Positions 35,124 to 44,139 of a stretch of DNA of 64,000 nucleotides are shown here, one piece after another. A model generated the notes under the pieces. The model ran no database searches. It had not been told where the DNA came from and saw only the letters and a list, made by a program, of their open reading frames with translations. The stretch spans positions 46,668-110,667 of the forward strand of contig JALWKP010000100.1 in NCBI GenBank assembly GCA_027081355.1, read 5' to 3'. Positions within the stretch are counted from its first letter, which is position 1; every line of letters starts with the position of its first letter. Position numbers and translations under genes: made by a program. The DNA is from Campylobacteraceae bacterium (GTDB lineage Bacteria; Campylobacterota; Campylobacteria; Campylobacterales; Sulfurovaceae).

Positions 35124-35853
35124 TATTTTAATAGCTGTTTTTGTTTTTTTGTTTGGTATATCGGTCGGCTCATTTTTGAATGTTTTAATTTATCGAATAC
35201 CAAAAGAGATGAGTATAAATTTCCCGCCCTCGCAATGCACAAGCTGCGGTCATAAATTAAAGTGGTATCACAATATCCCTTTGATTTCGTGGATAGCTCT
35301 AGGAGGCAAATGCGCATTTTGCAAAGAGAAAATATCTGCGCAATACCCGATTATAGAGCTGTTAAACGGACTTATCTGGCTTGCAATTTACTTTAAACTG
35401 GGACTCGTGTGGTATCTGCCATTTGTGATGCTAAGCTTTAGTATGCTGCTCTCTTTAACTATGATAGATTTTAAATATTACGCAGTTCCAGACAGCCTAA
35501 ACTTTGCAGCTTTAATTTTCGCACTTATACAGCCAGATTTCTTGCATGCAGGCTTAAATGCACTGTTAGCAGGCGGAGCGCTTTTTATTCTTGGCTTTAC
35601 GGTAAGCAAACTGGCAAAAAAAGATTCTCTTGGCGAAGCAGATATTATAGTTGCTGCAACAATGGCGGCGCTTCTTGGTTTTCCTGCATTTTTTGTAGCT
35701 ATGTTTATCTCTGCACTTTTGGCAATTATCCCGTCGCTGCTGGCAAAAGATACTATGGTTCCGTTTGTGCCGTTTTTAACAATGGCAACATTGATTACCT
35801 ACCTTAATAAAGAGTGGCTGCTGCAAGCCCTAGAGGCGTTTATGTATGGTTAA
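35110..35853 (+). CDS. prepilin peptidase (A24 family)
   Basis: Membrane aspartyl protease that cleaves and N-methylates type IV pilin-like leaders. It has the N-terminal motif SVGSFLNVLIYRIP and a four-Cys zinc motif (CTSCGHKL...CAFCKEK). Two candidate catalytic Asp lie in MIDFKYYAVPD and GEADI. About seven membrane segments. TTG at 35110 is preferred: GGGAG is 7 nt upstream. 247 residues. No pilin genes are in the window. Confidence 0.9.
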   Translation: MEAYNILIAVFVFLFGISVGSFLNVLIYRIPKEMSINFPPSQCTSCGHKLKWYHNIPLISWIALGGKCAFCKEKISAQYPIIELLNGLIWLAIYFKLGLVWYLPFVMLSFSMLLSLTMIDFKYYAVPDSLNFAALIFALIQPDFLHAGLNALLAGGALFILGFTVSKLAKKDSLGEADIIVAATMAALLGFPAFFVAMFISALLAIIPSLLAKDTMVPFVPFLTMATLITYLNKEWLLQALEAFMYG

Positions 35854-36850
35854 AGCAAAAGAGTTTATTTTAGAAAACTTTACCAAAAGTTTTTTGACAC
35901 TTTTTGTGCCCTTTTTTACAATTATTGCACTTATCTATTTAATAAGAGTTTCTAATATCTCTTACAAAGTGAATTTGGGATTTATTGATTTTTTAACAAT
36001 GTTTGCCTATTTTTTGCCCCATATTATCTTTGCATCTATCCCGCTAACCTTTATAGGTGCAGTTGTTAATACATTTTCTAAACTCTCTTACGACAATGAG
36101 CTGATTGCAATTTTCTCTCTTGGCTACACCCCGTGGAGACTGCTTAAATTTCTGCTGCCGACCGCATTTTTGTTTTCGCTTTTTTTAACAATTTTAACTC
36201 TGCTCATTATCCCTTACGCTGACCAGAAAGTAGATAATTTTAAAGCCGAAAAATATTACGAAGCAAAACTTAAAATTCTGCCAAAAAAATTGAGCCAAAG
36301 TTTTGGCAAACACCATATTTTTATAGAATCAAGCAGTAACAACCACTTTAAAAATGTAACAATGTTTAGCCAGGAAGGCAACGGCTATATGCAAATTTTA
36401 TTAGCAAAAAAAGGGTATTTATCCAAAGATTTAAACAGCAGCAGTTATTTAAGTTTAAGCGACGGTTCGCTTTATAAATATAAAGATAAAAACTTTAAAA
36501 TAGTCGATTTCCAAAATTTAAAGCTTTATAACAACAAACGCTTTTACGCCAAAAAAATTAAAAAACCCTCCAAATATTGGAAGAAAAATATGAAAAAATT
36601 CTACTACTACCTACTAATATCTTTAAGCCCGTTTTTAACAGTTGCAATGCTTTTTGCATTAGGAGTATTTAATCCAAGATACCAAAAACCAATAACCCCT
36701 CTTTATATACTAGCCAGCGCCCTGTTTGTTTACATCCCCGCAATGATAGCCAAAGAAAAAGCAAGCTTAGCAGTAACAGTAGGGGTAATAATTTTATGGA
36801 TTGCAGTTTCTATTATACTTTTTAAAAGGAAATTGGCAAGAAGATACTGA
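35846..36850 (+). CDS. LptF/LptG family permease (YjgP/YjgQ)
   Basis: Inner-membrane permease subunit of the lipopolysaccharide export ABC transporter. 334 residues with three N-terminal membrane segments, a periplasmic beta-jellyroll-like middle (~140-250) and three C-terminal membrane segments. Overlaps the prepilin peptidase gene by 8 bp. Whether it is LptF or LptG cannot be decided by eye. Confidence 0.85.
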   Translation: MVKAKEFILENFTKSFLTLFVPFFTIIALIYLIRVSNISYKVNLGFIDFLTMFAYFLPHIIFASIPLTFIGAVVNTFSKLSYDNELIAIFSLGYTPWRLLKFLLPTAFLFSLFLTILTLLIIPYADQKVDNFKAEKYYEAKLKILPKKLSQSFGKHHIFIESSSNNHFKNVTMFSQEGNGYMQILLAKKGYLSKDLNSSSYLSLSDGSLYKYKDKNFKIVDFQNLKLYNNKRFYAKKIKKPSKYWKKNMKKFYYYLLISLSPFLTVAMLFALGVFNPRYQKPITPLYILASALFVYIPAMIAKEKASLAVTVGVIILWIAVSIILFKRKLARRY

Positions 36851-36900
36851 TTTAATTTGACTATGCAGGTATTTATAAAATTTTGTGATATTTAAAATTT

Positions 36901-37088
36901 AACCCATTAATTTCACTCAAGCAAATTATAATTTTCGCTTCGCGAATGCAAAAAAATATCAAAAGAGCAAACACACGAGCCCCTTCGGGGTTAAGTGCAT
37001 TTTAGCCTGCGGCTAATATAAATTTTTTTTGCTGCCCGAGTGAAGCGACAAATCCTCAGAGCATAAGTCCGATGAACAAACTACGAGG
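36901..37088. repeat. structured element, copy 2
   Basis: The first ~130 bp match the core of the element at 13299: ATTTCACTCAAG, TATAAT at 36927, CGCTTCGCGAA, AAAAGAGCAAAC and GCCCCTTCGGGGTTAAGTGC. The remainder differs and contains an unrelated AATCCTC/GAGGGTT inverted repeat. It lies at the convergent 3' ends of the lpt permease gene and the TrkA-like gene. Confidence 0.75.
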
Positions 37089-37094
37089 GTTTAA

Positions 37095-38498
37095 TTAATC
37101 AATAGGCGTTAAAAGCTTAGGGTGTCTGTTGCTTCTAAGCAGCAGAACTTCTACTTTTCTTTTAATTACCGCGCTAATGTAGTTAAAATTGAATGACGGT
37201 TTAAACGGTATTACAATTAAAATATTTTTGCTGTACCTTATTGCGGCTATCGGGTTTTTCTTTTCTTGAATAATTTTTACTTTAGTGTTATGCACATGAG
37301 CCAAAGTTTCAAAAAGTTCTACCGCCATTTTGCTATTGCTAAAATCCCCTTCGGGGCTGTAATTTCTAAGAGATAAATCTATCCCTAAAGCATCGGCAAT
37401 ATAAAAGGTTACGGAGGCTATCTCTTCGGTTGATTCTTCGTCGCCATTTACAACTACCGCTTCTTTTATTTGGTTAAATTTACTATCGCCAAAAATATAA
37501 ACCAGCTTTTTGTAATCATAAAGTTTTTTGCAAAAACAGTTTTTAAACAGTGTTTTTTGCGAAACAAGAATTAAACCGATATCGTATTTTTCTAAATCGT
37601 TAGAAATTGCCGCTTCGTTAATTTTACTATAAGATACCAGCACCCTGACTCTGCCGTTTTCGAAATCCGTAATTTTATTAACAAGCTCTAAACTGTTTGG
37701 GTTTACTACTCTAATTACCAGCTTTTTATCCCCTAGTTTGTCCATTAGATAGAGGGTTTCTTTCACATAATCCAAGGCTCTTTTTTTATCGTGTGAAATA
37801 TCTAAATAGAGGTAAAAATTTTTACCGTAAGGTTCGGGGAATTTGCTGCTTTTGTTTCTGATTTTGCTGTAAACATTTAGCAAAACCCTAGGATTGCCCA
37901 CAATAAGCAGCCTGTCTCTTGGTTTAATCATAGTTGTTTTTTTAGGAAGCAAAAGTTTATTGTCTCTGTAAATAGCCGCTATTTTCCAATTTATCTGCTT
38001 AATAGAGCTTATGTGCCTAAAAGCATAAGCGCTTGCAAAAGGCACTACAACTTCCATTATTTCGCCCTCGTTTAAGCCGATATTTTGGGCAGTAGATGGG
38101 ACATTAGGCAAAAATTGGTAAAGCCTGTTTGCCAGTAATTCATTGGCATCTACTATACTTAAATAGTTGTCTTGTATCTCTTTTAAAATTCCGTTATTAT
38201 CAAGTGCAACAATTCTTATTTTTTTATTGAAATTCCTGATATTTTCGTAAATTATTTTAGCCTCTTTGGTGCTTTGTAAAATTAAAAAAACGGTTAAAAA
38301 TTTCTTTTTATAAAAGAGTTGTCGTAATCTATATAGGCTTGTTGCATCGAAATACTCATACACAATTTTGCTGTTTAGATTCTCTTTTGGATTTTTTGTA
38401 ACAATAGTGTAGTCAAGTTCCGATAGCGTATTTAAACTTATTTTTTCTATAAAATTTTCGGCTACCTTACCGTCTGCTACTATTAAAATATTACTCAT
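37095..38498 (-). CDS. TrkA-like nucleotide-binding protein (COG3400 type)
   Basis: A 467-residue soluble protein with an N-terminal Rossmann-like TrkA-N fold (starts ILIVADG) and a middle TrkA-C/RCK domain (~residues 140-215, ending KPRDRLLIVG). The C-terminal half also has alternating alpha/beta structure. It resembles regulatory subunits of potassium uptake or channel systems, but no membrane partner is adjacent. Divergent from tgt, as I recall is common in Campylobacterota. Confidence 0.75.
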   Translation of the reverse strand: MSNILIVADGKVAENFIEKISLNTLSELDYTIVTKNPKENLNSKIVYEYFDATSLYRLRQLFYKKKFLTVFLILQSTKEAKIIYENIRNFNKKIRIVALDNNGILKEIQDNYLSIVDANELLANRLYQFLPNVPSTAQNIGLNEGEIMEVVVPFASAYAFRHISSIKQINWKIAAIYRDNKLLLPKKTTMIKPRDRLLIVGNPRVLLNVYSKIRNKSSKFPEPYGKNFYLYLDISHDKKRALDYVKETLYLMDKLGDKKLVIRVVNPNSLELVNKITDFENGRVRVLVSYSKINEAAISNDLEKYDIGLILVSQKTLFKNCFCKKLYDYKKLVYIFGDSKFNQIKEAVVVNGDEESTEEIASVTFYIADALGIDLSLRNYSPEGDFSNSKMAVELFETLAHVHNTKVKIIQEKKNPIAAIRYSKNILIVIPFKPSFNFNYISAVIKRKVEVLLLRSNRHPKLLTPID

Positions 38499-38554
38499 CT
38501 TAATTCTTTTTGGATAAAATTTGACAACTTTTTTCTAAAAGGCATTATAACATA

Positions 38555-39673
38555 ATGATTTTTTCAATAGATAAAACAGACGGCAAAGCGCGCGCCTGTA
38601 CGATTAAAACTGCACATTCAACCATACAGACTCCCGTATTTATGCCTGTTGGCACGGTTGGGGCGGTGAAATCTTTGGATGCTACCGATTTAAACAATCT
38701 TTTGCAGCCCGAAATTATTTTGGGCAACACTTACCACCTATATTTGCGCCCGGGCGATGAATTGGTTAAAAAAATGGGCGGGTTGCACAATTGGACAAAG
38801 TTTAGTAAAAGCTTTTTAACCGACAGCGGCGGCTTTCAGGCATTTTCGCTTAGCGATAATGTTAAAATAGAAGAAGACGGCATAATTTTTAAAAGCCATA
38901 TAGACGGCTCTAAACACAAATTTACGCCTCAAAAAGTTTTGGATATTCAGTATAATTTAAACAGCGATATAATGATGATATTAGACGATTTAGTAGCCCT
39001 GCCCGCAACCAAAGAGCGCCTGCTAAACAGTATAAAAAGAACAACGCAGTGGGCGAAAGATTCCATTGAGTATCACCGAAGCAATCAAGATCGCGGTATC
39101 GGTTTGACAAACAGTATTTTTGCAATCATCCAAGGCGGGGTCGATAGAGAGTTTAGAAAAATTTCGGCAACGGAGCTTTGCAAATTGGATTTCGACGGCT
39201 TTGCAATCGGCGGTTTAAGCGTGGGCGAGAGCAATGAGCAAATGTATGATACCGTTGATTGGACAACTCAATTTATGCCGGCGGATAAACCGCGCTACTT
39301 AATGGGTGTAGGTACCCCCGAAGATTTAGTAGAAAATATTTATCGCGGCGTAGATATGTTCGATTGCGTAATGCCCACAAGAAATGCAAGAAACGGCACC
39401 CTGTTTACAAGTTACGGCAAAATAAACATAAAAGCTGCCAAATTCAAAGAAGACAGCACCCCAATAGACCCCGAATGCAGCTGCTTAACCTGCCAAAATT
39501 ACTCTAAATCTTATATAAATCACCTTTTTAGAGCAAAAGAGTTAACATACTACCGCTTAGCAACCATACACAACCTGCACTACTATTTAACTTTGATGAA
39601 ACAGGCAAGAGAAGCGATTTTAGAAAACAGATTCGAAGAATTCAGGAAGGAATTTTACGCCAAAAGGGCGTGA
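38555..39673 (+). CDS. tgt: tRNA-guanine transglycosylase
   Basis: Exchanges G34 for preQ1 in tRNAs with GUN anticodons, a step in queuosine synthesis. 372 residues with [10 protein letters not shown] (catalytic Asp), GGLSVGE, and [13 protein letters not shown] (nucleophile Asp). The zinc site is [16 protein letters not shown]. Works with QueC, encoded at 55004. Confidence 0.96.
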   Translation: MIFSIDKTDGKARACTIKTAHSTIQTPVFMPVGTVGAVKSLDATDLNNLLQPEIILGNTYHLYLRPGDELVKKMGGLHNWTKFSKSFLTDSGGFQAFSLSDNVKIEEDGIIFKSHIDGSKHKFTPQKVLDIQYNLNSDIMMILDDLVALPATKERLLNSIKRTTQWAKDSIEYHRSNQDRGIGLTNSIFAIIQGGVDREFRKISATELCKLDFDGFAIGGLSVGESNEQMYDTVDWTTQFMPADKPRYLMGVGTPEDLVENIYRGVDMFDCVMPTRNARNGTLFTSYGKINIKAAKFKEDSTPIDPECSCLTCQNYSKSYINHLFRAKELTYYRLATIHNLHYYLTLMKQAREAILENRFEEFRKEFYAKRA

Positions 39674-39740
39674 GATTGTTGATGTTTAATAGTTGATAGT
39701 CTATGGTTGTTGGTTTTTTGTAGGTGCGGCCGTGCCGCAC
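39673..39740. repeat. heptamer array plus GC palindrome, left of the methyltransferase
   Basis: Period-7 GTTGATG/GTTGATA/GTTGTTG units followed by TGTAGGTGCGG and a GTGCGGC/GCCGCAC palindrome. A related, inverted arrangement lies at 40388-40540. Confidence 0.65.
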
Positions 39741-39766
39741 ATTTCAACCCCACACCCACACCCAAA

Positions 39767-40363
39767 TTACCTTACAGCGCTTAGCAAAAAAACATCATAT
39801 TTTCCATACGGTTTTTTTATTGTGTAAAGGTCTTGTATTTTGCAATTTTTAAAGCCTGCATTTTGGGCTAATTTTACAAACTTTTCTCTTTCAAAACCGA
39901 AATGTTCTACTCCTGTATCGCTCTCGTGGAAGCTGCCGTCTTCTTTATCTAAGTCGGCAATTGCTAAAAAGCCGTTTGGTTTTAGCATTTTATAAAATGT
40001 TTTAAAAAGTTTTTGAATATCTTTTATGTGGTGCGTTGTCATAGAACTTATTATTCCGTCGGCTTTTATTTCTGGTTTGGTTTTAGTTATATCAATTTCT
40101 AAAATATTCAATTCGCACGGCAGGTTTTTTGATTTTAAAACCGCATTCATAGAAGGAGAAATATCTATTGCGGTAATTTTTTTAACATCATTTGCAAACT
40201 GCTCCAGCAAAAGCCCCGTGCCGGAACCGAAATCTATTAAATGCATATCTTTGTTTAAGGTAATTTGTTCTTTAATTTTACTTGCAGCCGCCCTTGCCAA
40301 AAGCACACGCCTATCCAGCTTATCGTAACTGCCGGCTTTTTTGAAAAATTTATCGTTTTTCAT
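39767..40363 (-). CDS. class I SAM-dependent methyltransferase
   Basis: A 198-residue methyltransferase with motif I LIDFGSGTG, a motif II-type AIDISPSM, and the post-motif segment ADGIISSMTTHHI. The fold and length match small UbiE/BioC-like methylases; the substrate cannot be inferred. It is the only gene in the window bracketed by inverted repeat arrays. Confidence 0.82.
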   Translation of the reverse strand: MKNDKFFKKAGSYDKLDRRVLLARAAASKIKEQITLNKDMHLIDFGSGTGLLLEQFANDVKKITAIDISPSMNAVLKSKNLPCELNILEIDITKTKPEIKADGIISSMTTHHIKDIQKLFKTFYKMLKPNGFLAIADLDKEDGSFHESDTGVEHFGFEREKFVKLAQNAGFKNCKIQDLYTIKKPYGKYDVFLLSAVR

Positions 40364-40387
40364 TATTCTAAAACCTTAAATTAGCAT

Positions 40388-40540
40388 TGTAGGGGCAGAC
40401 CTATTTGTCTGCCCTCTGATTGCAATATGGTAAAGCTTCGTTTTGCAGAGCTAGTAAACATTTATAGTTATTGCAGCAAGCGGGGCAATACACATGTCCG
40501 CCCCCTACAAATCACAACTACCAACTATAAACCATCAACC
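40388..40540. repeat. palindromic TGTAGGGGC element plus heptamers, right of the methyltransferase
   Basis: TGTAGGGGCAGAC at 40388 pairs with GTCCGCCCCCTACA near 40495-40508. Inverted CAACTAC/CAACTAT/CCATCAA heptamers follow to 40540. It is read in the opposite orientation to the copy at 39673. Confidence 0.7.
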
Positions 40541-40543
40541 AAT

Positions 40544-41857
40544 TTATGCCCCGATTCCAAGCATAATAAACTGCACATACCAGATTGCAATAGAAATTAT
40601 GTAACCTAAAAGCACTGTCCAGGCGTATTTCATATGTGAGCCAAAAGTGTATATGCCTTTCATTTTACCCATAACACCGACACCTGCGGCAGAGCCAAAG
40701 CTTATAAGGCTGCCGCCGATTCCCGCCGTCATGGTTACTAGCATCCATTGCGCTCTGGCAGCTTCTCCCATATTTGGGTTGGCTTTCAAAACAGCGCTCA
40801 TTACAGGCACATTATCGATAATTGCAGATATGAAACCAATAATAATATTTACAATAGTTGCACCCAAAACATCGTAAAGTTTTGTTAAATAATCCAAATA
40901 CCCCAAAAAGTGCAATCCTCCCACAGCCGCTAAAATACCAAAAAAGAAAAGCAGTGTATCGTTTTCTATCTTTGCTATCCAGGCAAATGGATTTACCTTA
41001 TCTTCTATTTTGCATTTTAAATTCATTTTGTAAGTATAAAGTTTTAAAAGAGCCAGACCAAACATCATTCCCCACATCGCAGGTAAATCCAATAGTTGAT
41101 GAGAAAGAACAGCAGTTGCAATAGTAAATACAAACAGTCCTATTATCTGTTTTGCACCTTTTTTCATGGTAACTTTTGATTCGGAAATATCAAAATGAGG
41201 TTTTCCCTTTGGAACAAAACGGCTGAGTAAAAATGCAGTTATAAACCACCCGATAAATGCAGCCGGGAAAAGATATAAAAATTCTTGAAATGCACCTTTT
41301 CCATCAATCCAAACCATTAAAGTTGTTATATCCCCAAAAGGACTCCAAGCACCTCCGGCATTTGCTGCAACTACAATATTTATAGCTCCTGGAACTAAAA
41401 AGTTTTTATTATCTTTATCTATTGTAATTAAAACTGTAGATAAAATAAGAGCAGTAGTTAAGTTATCTGCAACAGGCGAGATAAAGAAAGAAAGCGCACC
41501 GGTAATCCAAAAAAGTTTTTTATAGGTATAACCCCTAGATACAAGAGTATAGCGTAAAGCACTAAAAACCCTTCTGTCTATCATTGCTTCTATATAAGTC
41601 ATCGCAACCATTAAGAAGAAGAATATTTCGGCTATTTCTACAATTAATTTAGAAGTTTCTTCTTCTAGCAATTTACTATTTAAACCATTTAATGCAAAAT
41701 ATACTCCAATTAACATAAAAATTGAGGTTCCGGTAAAAAGTGCCGGTTTTGCCTTGTTTATGTGGTATCTGTCTTCTGTGGCGATAAAAAAGTAACCAAC
41801 TACAAAAATTATTAATGATACTATTCCGACCCAAGTGCTTGTTAAGTGCATTTCCAT
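40544..41857 (-). CDS. nhaD: NhaD-type sodium/proton antiporter
   Basis: A 437-residue membrane protein with about 12 hydrophobic segments and NhaD-like blocks (SPVADNLTTALI, GAWSPFGDITTLMVW, IIDNVPVMSA, GIGGSLISFGSAAG). It exports Na+ in exchange for protons and is widespread in marine and alkaline bacteria. AAGGA 7 nt before the ATG. Monocistronic, with about 30 bp to the thiE stop upstream. Confidence 0.92.
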   Translation of the reverse strand: MEMHLTSTWVGIVSLIIFVVGYFFIATEDRYHINKAKPALFTGTSIFMLIGVYFALNGLNSKLLEEETSKLIVEIAEIFFFLMVAMTYIEAMIDRRVFSALRYTLVSRGYTYKKLFWITGALSFFISPVADNLTTALILSTVLITIDKDNKNFLVPGAINIVVAANAGGAWSPFGDITTLMVWIDGKGAFQEFLYLFPAAFIGWFITAFLLSRFVPKGKPHFDISESKVTMKKGAKQIIGLFVFTIATAVLSHQLLDLPAMWGMMFGLALLKLYTYKMNLKCKIEDKVNPFAWIAKIENDTLLFFFGILAAVGGLHFLGYLDYLTKLYDVLGATIVNIIIGFISAIIDNVPVMSAVLKANPNMGEAARAQWMLVTMTAGIGGSLISFGSAAGVGVMGKMKGIYTFGSHMKYAWTVLLGYIISIAIWYVQFIMLGIGA

Positions 41858-41891
41858 ATTTAAATCCTTGAAATGAAATTTTGCAATTTTA

Positions 41892-42479
41892 TCACAAGTT
41901 AGATAAGAAATGCTCCATTAAATTTGAGCCTATTACTTTATATTCAATTTGGGGGGAATTTTTGAAATTATCTTCTAGTTTAACGCCGCCGATAATTGCA
42001 ACGGGGTGTTTTGATTTTTTTGCGATTTTTAGCAGTTTTTCGCCAGAGACGGTTACGCTCTCTTTTGTATTTGTGTTTCTGTAAGCGCCTAAACCGATAT
42101 AATCAATATCTAGCGGATTGGCTTTTTTTATCTCTTTTATATTGTGGGTAGAGAGCCCTATTATTTTTTGTCCCACTTTTTCTCTTAATAAATTTATAGC
42201 GGTTTTTTGGTTTATATTTATTGATATTAAATCTTCTTGACCTAAATGCAGCCCGTCTGTTAAATCTATAAATTCTAAATAATCGTTAATTATTAAAGTG
42301 CCGTTAAATTCTGTTTTAATAAGCTCTAAATCTGTAGAAATTTCTTTAGGGTTATAATTTTTATTGCGGTATTGGGTAATGGGAACTTGCAGGCTGTTGA
42401 GGTAGTTTAAATACGGTTTTAGTTCAATGCCGTATCTCTTTAGCGCCTGCTTATCTATTAGTGCGTAAATTTTAGCTAT
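41892..42479 (-). CDS. thiE: ThiE-like thiamine-phosphate synthase with apparent AUA start
   Basis: Would join HMP-PP and thiazole phosphate to thiamine phosphate. 195 residues, with QYRNKN (pyrophosphate site), DGLHLGQEDL, IGLSTHN, DYIGLGAYRNTNTK and IIGGV blocks in the family order. The frame has a TAA two codons upstream and no ATG, GTG or TTG until a GTG at 42176, which would delete half of the enzyme. ATA at 42479 is 6 nt after AAGGA, overlaps the accD stop as ATAG, and gives the expected N-terminus (M)AKIYALID. The alternative is -1 slippage on the A6 run at the end of accD, producing a fusion. Confidence 0.78.
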   Translation of the reverse strand: MAKIYALIDKQALKRYGIELKPYLNYLNSLQVPITQYRNKNYNPKEISTDLELIKTEFNGTLIINDYLEFIDLTDGLHLGQEDLISININQKTAINLLREKVGQKIIGLSTHNIKEIKKANPLDIDYIGLGAYRNTNTKESVTVSGEKLLKIAKKSKHPVAIIGGVKLEDNFKNSPQIEYKVIGSNLMEHFLSNL

Positions 42480-43321
42480 TTTTTATCCTTGCTAAAAAGC
42501 TTTAAAAATTTAGTGATGCTATTTTTCATATCATTTCTATTTACAACCATATCGATAAGACCGTGCTCAAGAAGGAATTCGGCTCTCTGGAAGCCCTCTG
42601 GCAAATCTGCACCGATTGTTTGCTTAATAACTCTCTGCCCCGCAAAGCCGATTAGCGAGTTTGGCTCTGCCATAATAATGTCGCCCAGCATCGCAAATGA
42701 TGCACTTACTCCGCCCATTGTAGGGTCAGTAAGAACAGAGATATACGGAAGATTGTGCTCTGAAAGCTTTTTAAGTGCAGCAGCGGTTTTGCTCATTTGC
42801 ATTAGTGAATAGGTGCTCTCTTGCATTCTTGCCCCGCCGCTTGCACTTACAATTACAAGTCCACACTTTCTTTCAATTGCTCTATTTATTGCGCGCACAA
42901 TCTTTTCGCCTTCAACAGAGCCCAAGCTTCCGCCCATAAATGCAAAATCAAATACTACAAGTTCTGCATCCATACCGCCTATTTGGCAACTGCCGCTAAT
43001 TACCGAAGATATTCTGCCTGTTTTATTTTTACCCTCTTCTACTCTCTTTTTATAACTCTTTTTATCTACAAATTTAAGTGGGTCGTTTGGAGATAAATTA
43101 GAATCTTTTTCTTCAAAAGTGCCCTCATCAGCCAAAAGTTGTATTCTTTTATCAGCGCTAATTCTAAAGTGGTGATTGCATTTTGGGCATACACTATTTA
43201 GGGTATCAACCTCTTTATAATACATCAAAGCGTTGCATTTAGGACATTTCACCCAATGGTCCGGTGCATCGTTTTTGCTTGCCTGTTTTCTAAAACTGTT
43301 AAAAATATCGCTTAAATTCAT
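42476..43321 (-). CDS. accD: acetyl-CoA carboxylase carboxyltransferase subunit beta
   Basis: With AccA transfers carboxyl from biotin to acetyl-CoA, the first step of fatty acid synthesis. 281 residues with the N-terminal zinc ribbon (CPKCNALMY...CPKCNHHF) and crotonase-like blocks SGGARMQEST and DPTMGGVSASFA. It ends in KDKK and TAG, the A-rich codons that overlap thiE. Its own start overlaps the inositol phosphatase gene by 4 bp. Confidence 0.96.
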   Translation of the reverse strand: MNLSDIFNSFRKQASKNDAPDHWVKCPKCNALMYYKEVDTLNSVCPKCNHHFRISADKRIQLLADEGTFEEKDSNLSPNDPLKFVDKKSYKKRVEEGKNKTGRISSVISGSCQIGGMDAELVVFDFAFMGGSLGSVEGEKIVRAINRAIERKCGLVIVSASGGARMQESTYSLMQMSKTAAALKKLSEHNLPYISVLTDPTMGGVSASFAMLGDIIMAEPNSLIGFAGQRVIKQTIGADLPEGFQRAEFLLEHGLIDMVVNRNDMKNSITKFLKLFSKDKK

Positions 43322-44049
43322 TTTATTTCCTCTTGCACAATCTTTTCCAAAATTTTTAAAAGCTCTTTTTCCCTTGCAACTATAACATATTTGTTGCTAA
43401 TTTTAACTTGCAAATCACTGCAAAGTGCAATTCCTGCTTTAATATCGTATTCTCTTACACTTCCGGCATAAATTACAAATTTTGCTCTGTGTGCATAAGC
43501 TAGCGAGAGTGCAACAGCACCGGGGGCTCTGTATTTTAAGTTTTTGTTAAAGAGTTTTTTTACTATGCCGTCGTATGAGTATGAGCGCTCAAAAAGCCCC
43601 ATTTTTGGAGTTGGAATTTTAATTTCTTCTTTAAAATTTAAACTGTCTAATGTTGCGGTTTTTAAAGAAGAGCCTTTGGTTTTATAAAAAATATCCCCAT
43701 TTGCCAAATTGCATACAATTGCCTCTTTGGTATTGCCGTATTTATCTGTTAAGGCAACAGAAGTTCCATAATATGGAAATTGACTTAAAATATTTGAGCT
43801 GCCGTCAAGCGGGTCGATTACAATTTTATCTTCACCCTTGCCTATAATGCCCGATTCTTCCGAAACAATCTGCCCAAACTCCTGCAAATGCTTAACAAAA
43901 ACCGATTCGGCAAAAAGGTCTATACCACTAGATACATCTCCGCCTGCGCCTACTTCGTATTCGTTAAACCACTCTTGCTTAAAACCGCTCTTGATTGCGG
44001 AGTAAATCTCTTTATTGGCATTAATTACTGTATTTAAAAAATTATTCAT
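43318..44049 (-). CDS. inositol monophosphatase family protein
   Basis: A 243-residue Mg-dependent phosphatase with DPLDGSSNILSQFPYYG (metal and phosphate site), VSEESG upstream and GSVREYDIKAG near the C-terminus. Substrate may be inositol phosphate, 3'-phosphoadenosine phosphate or another sugar phosphate; sequence alone does not decide. First gene of an IMPase-accD-thiE run with overlapping junctions. Confidence 0.88.
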   Translation of the reverse strand: MNNFLNTVINANKEIYSAIKSGFKQEWFNEYEVGAGGDVSSGIDLFAESVFVKHLQEFGQIVSEESGIIGKGEDKIVIDPLDGSSNILSQFPYYGTSVALTDKYGNTKEAIVCNLANGDIFYKTKGSSLKTATLDSLNFKEEIKIPTPKMGLFERSYSYDGIVKKLFNKNLKYRAPGAVALSLAYAHRAKFVIYAGSVREYDIKAGIALCSDLQVKISNKYVIVAREKELLKILEKIVQEEIK

Positions 44050-44139
44050 ATACTTAACCCAGTTTTTTTGATAGAATATTATATCTAAAAGTTTTAAGTT
44101 GCAAGTTAGAGAAAAGAAAAATATATTTAGCGGGGTTTA

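Noticed and set aside
42476..43321. AccD-ThiE fusion by programmed frameshift as the primary model
   Set aside because: Only six A are present and the upstream base does not complete a canonical slippery heptamer, whereas AAGGA is ideally spaced for ATA initiation; kept only as an alternative.
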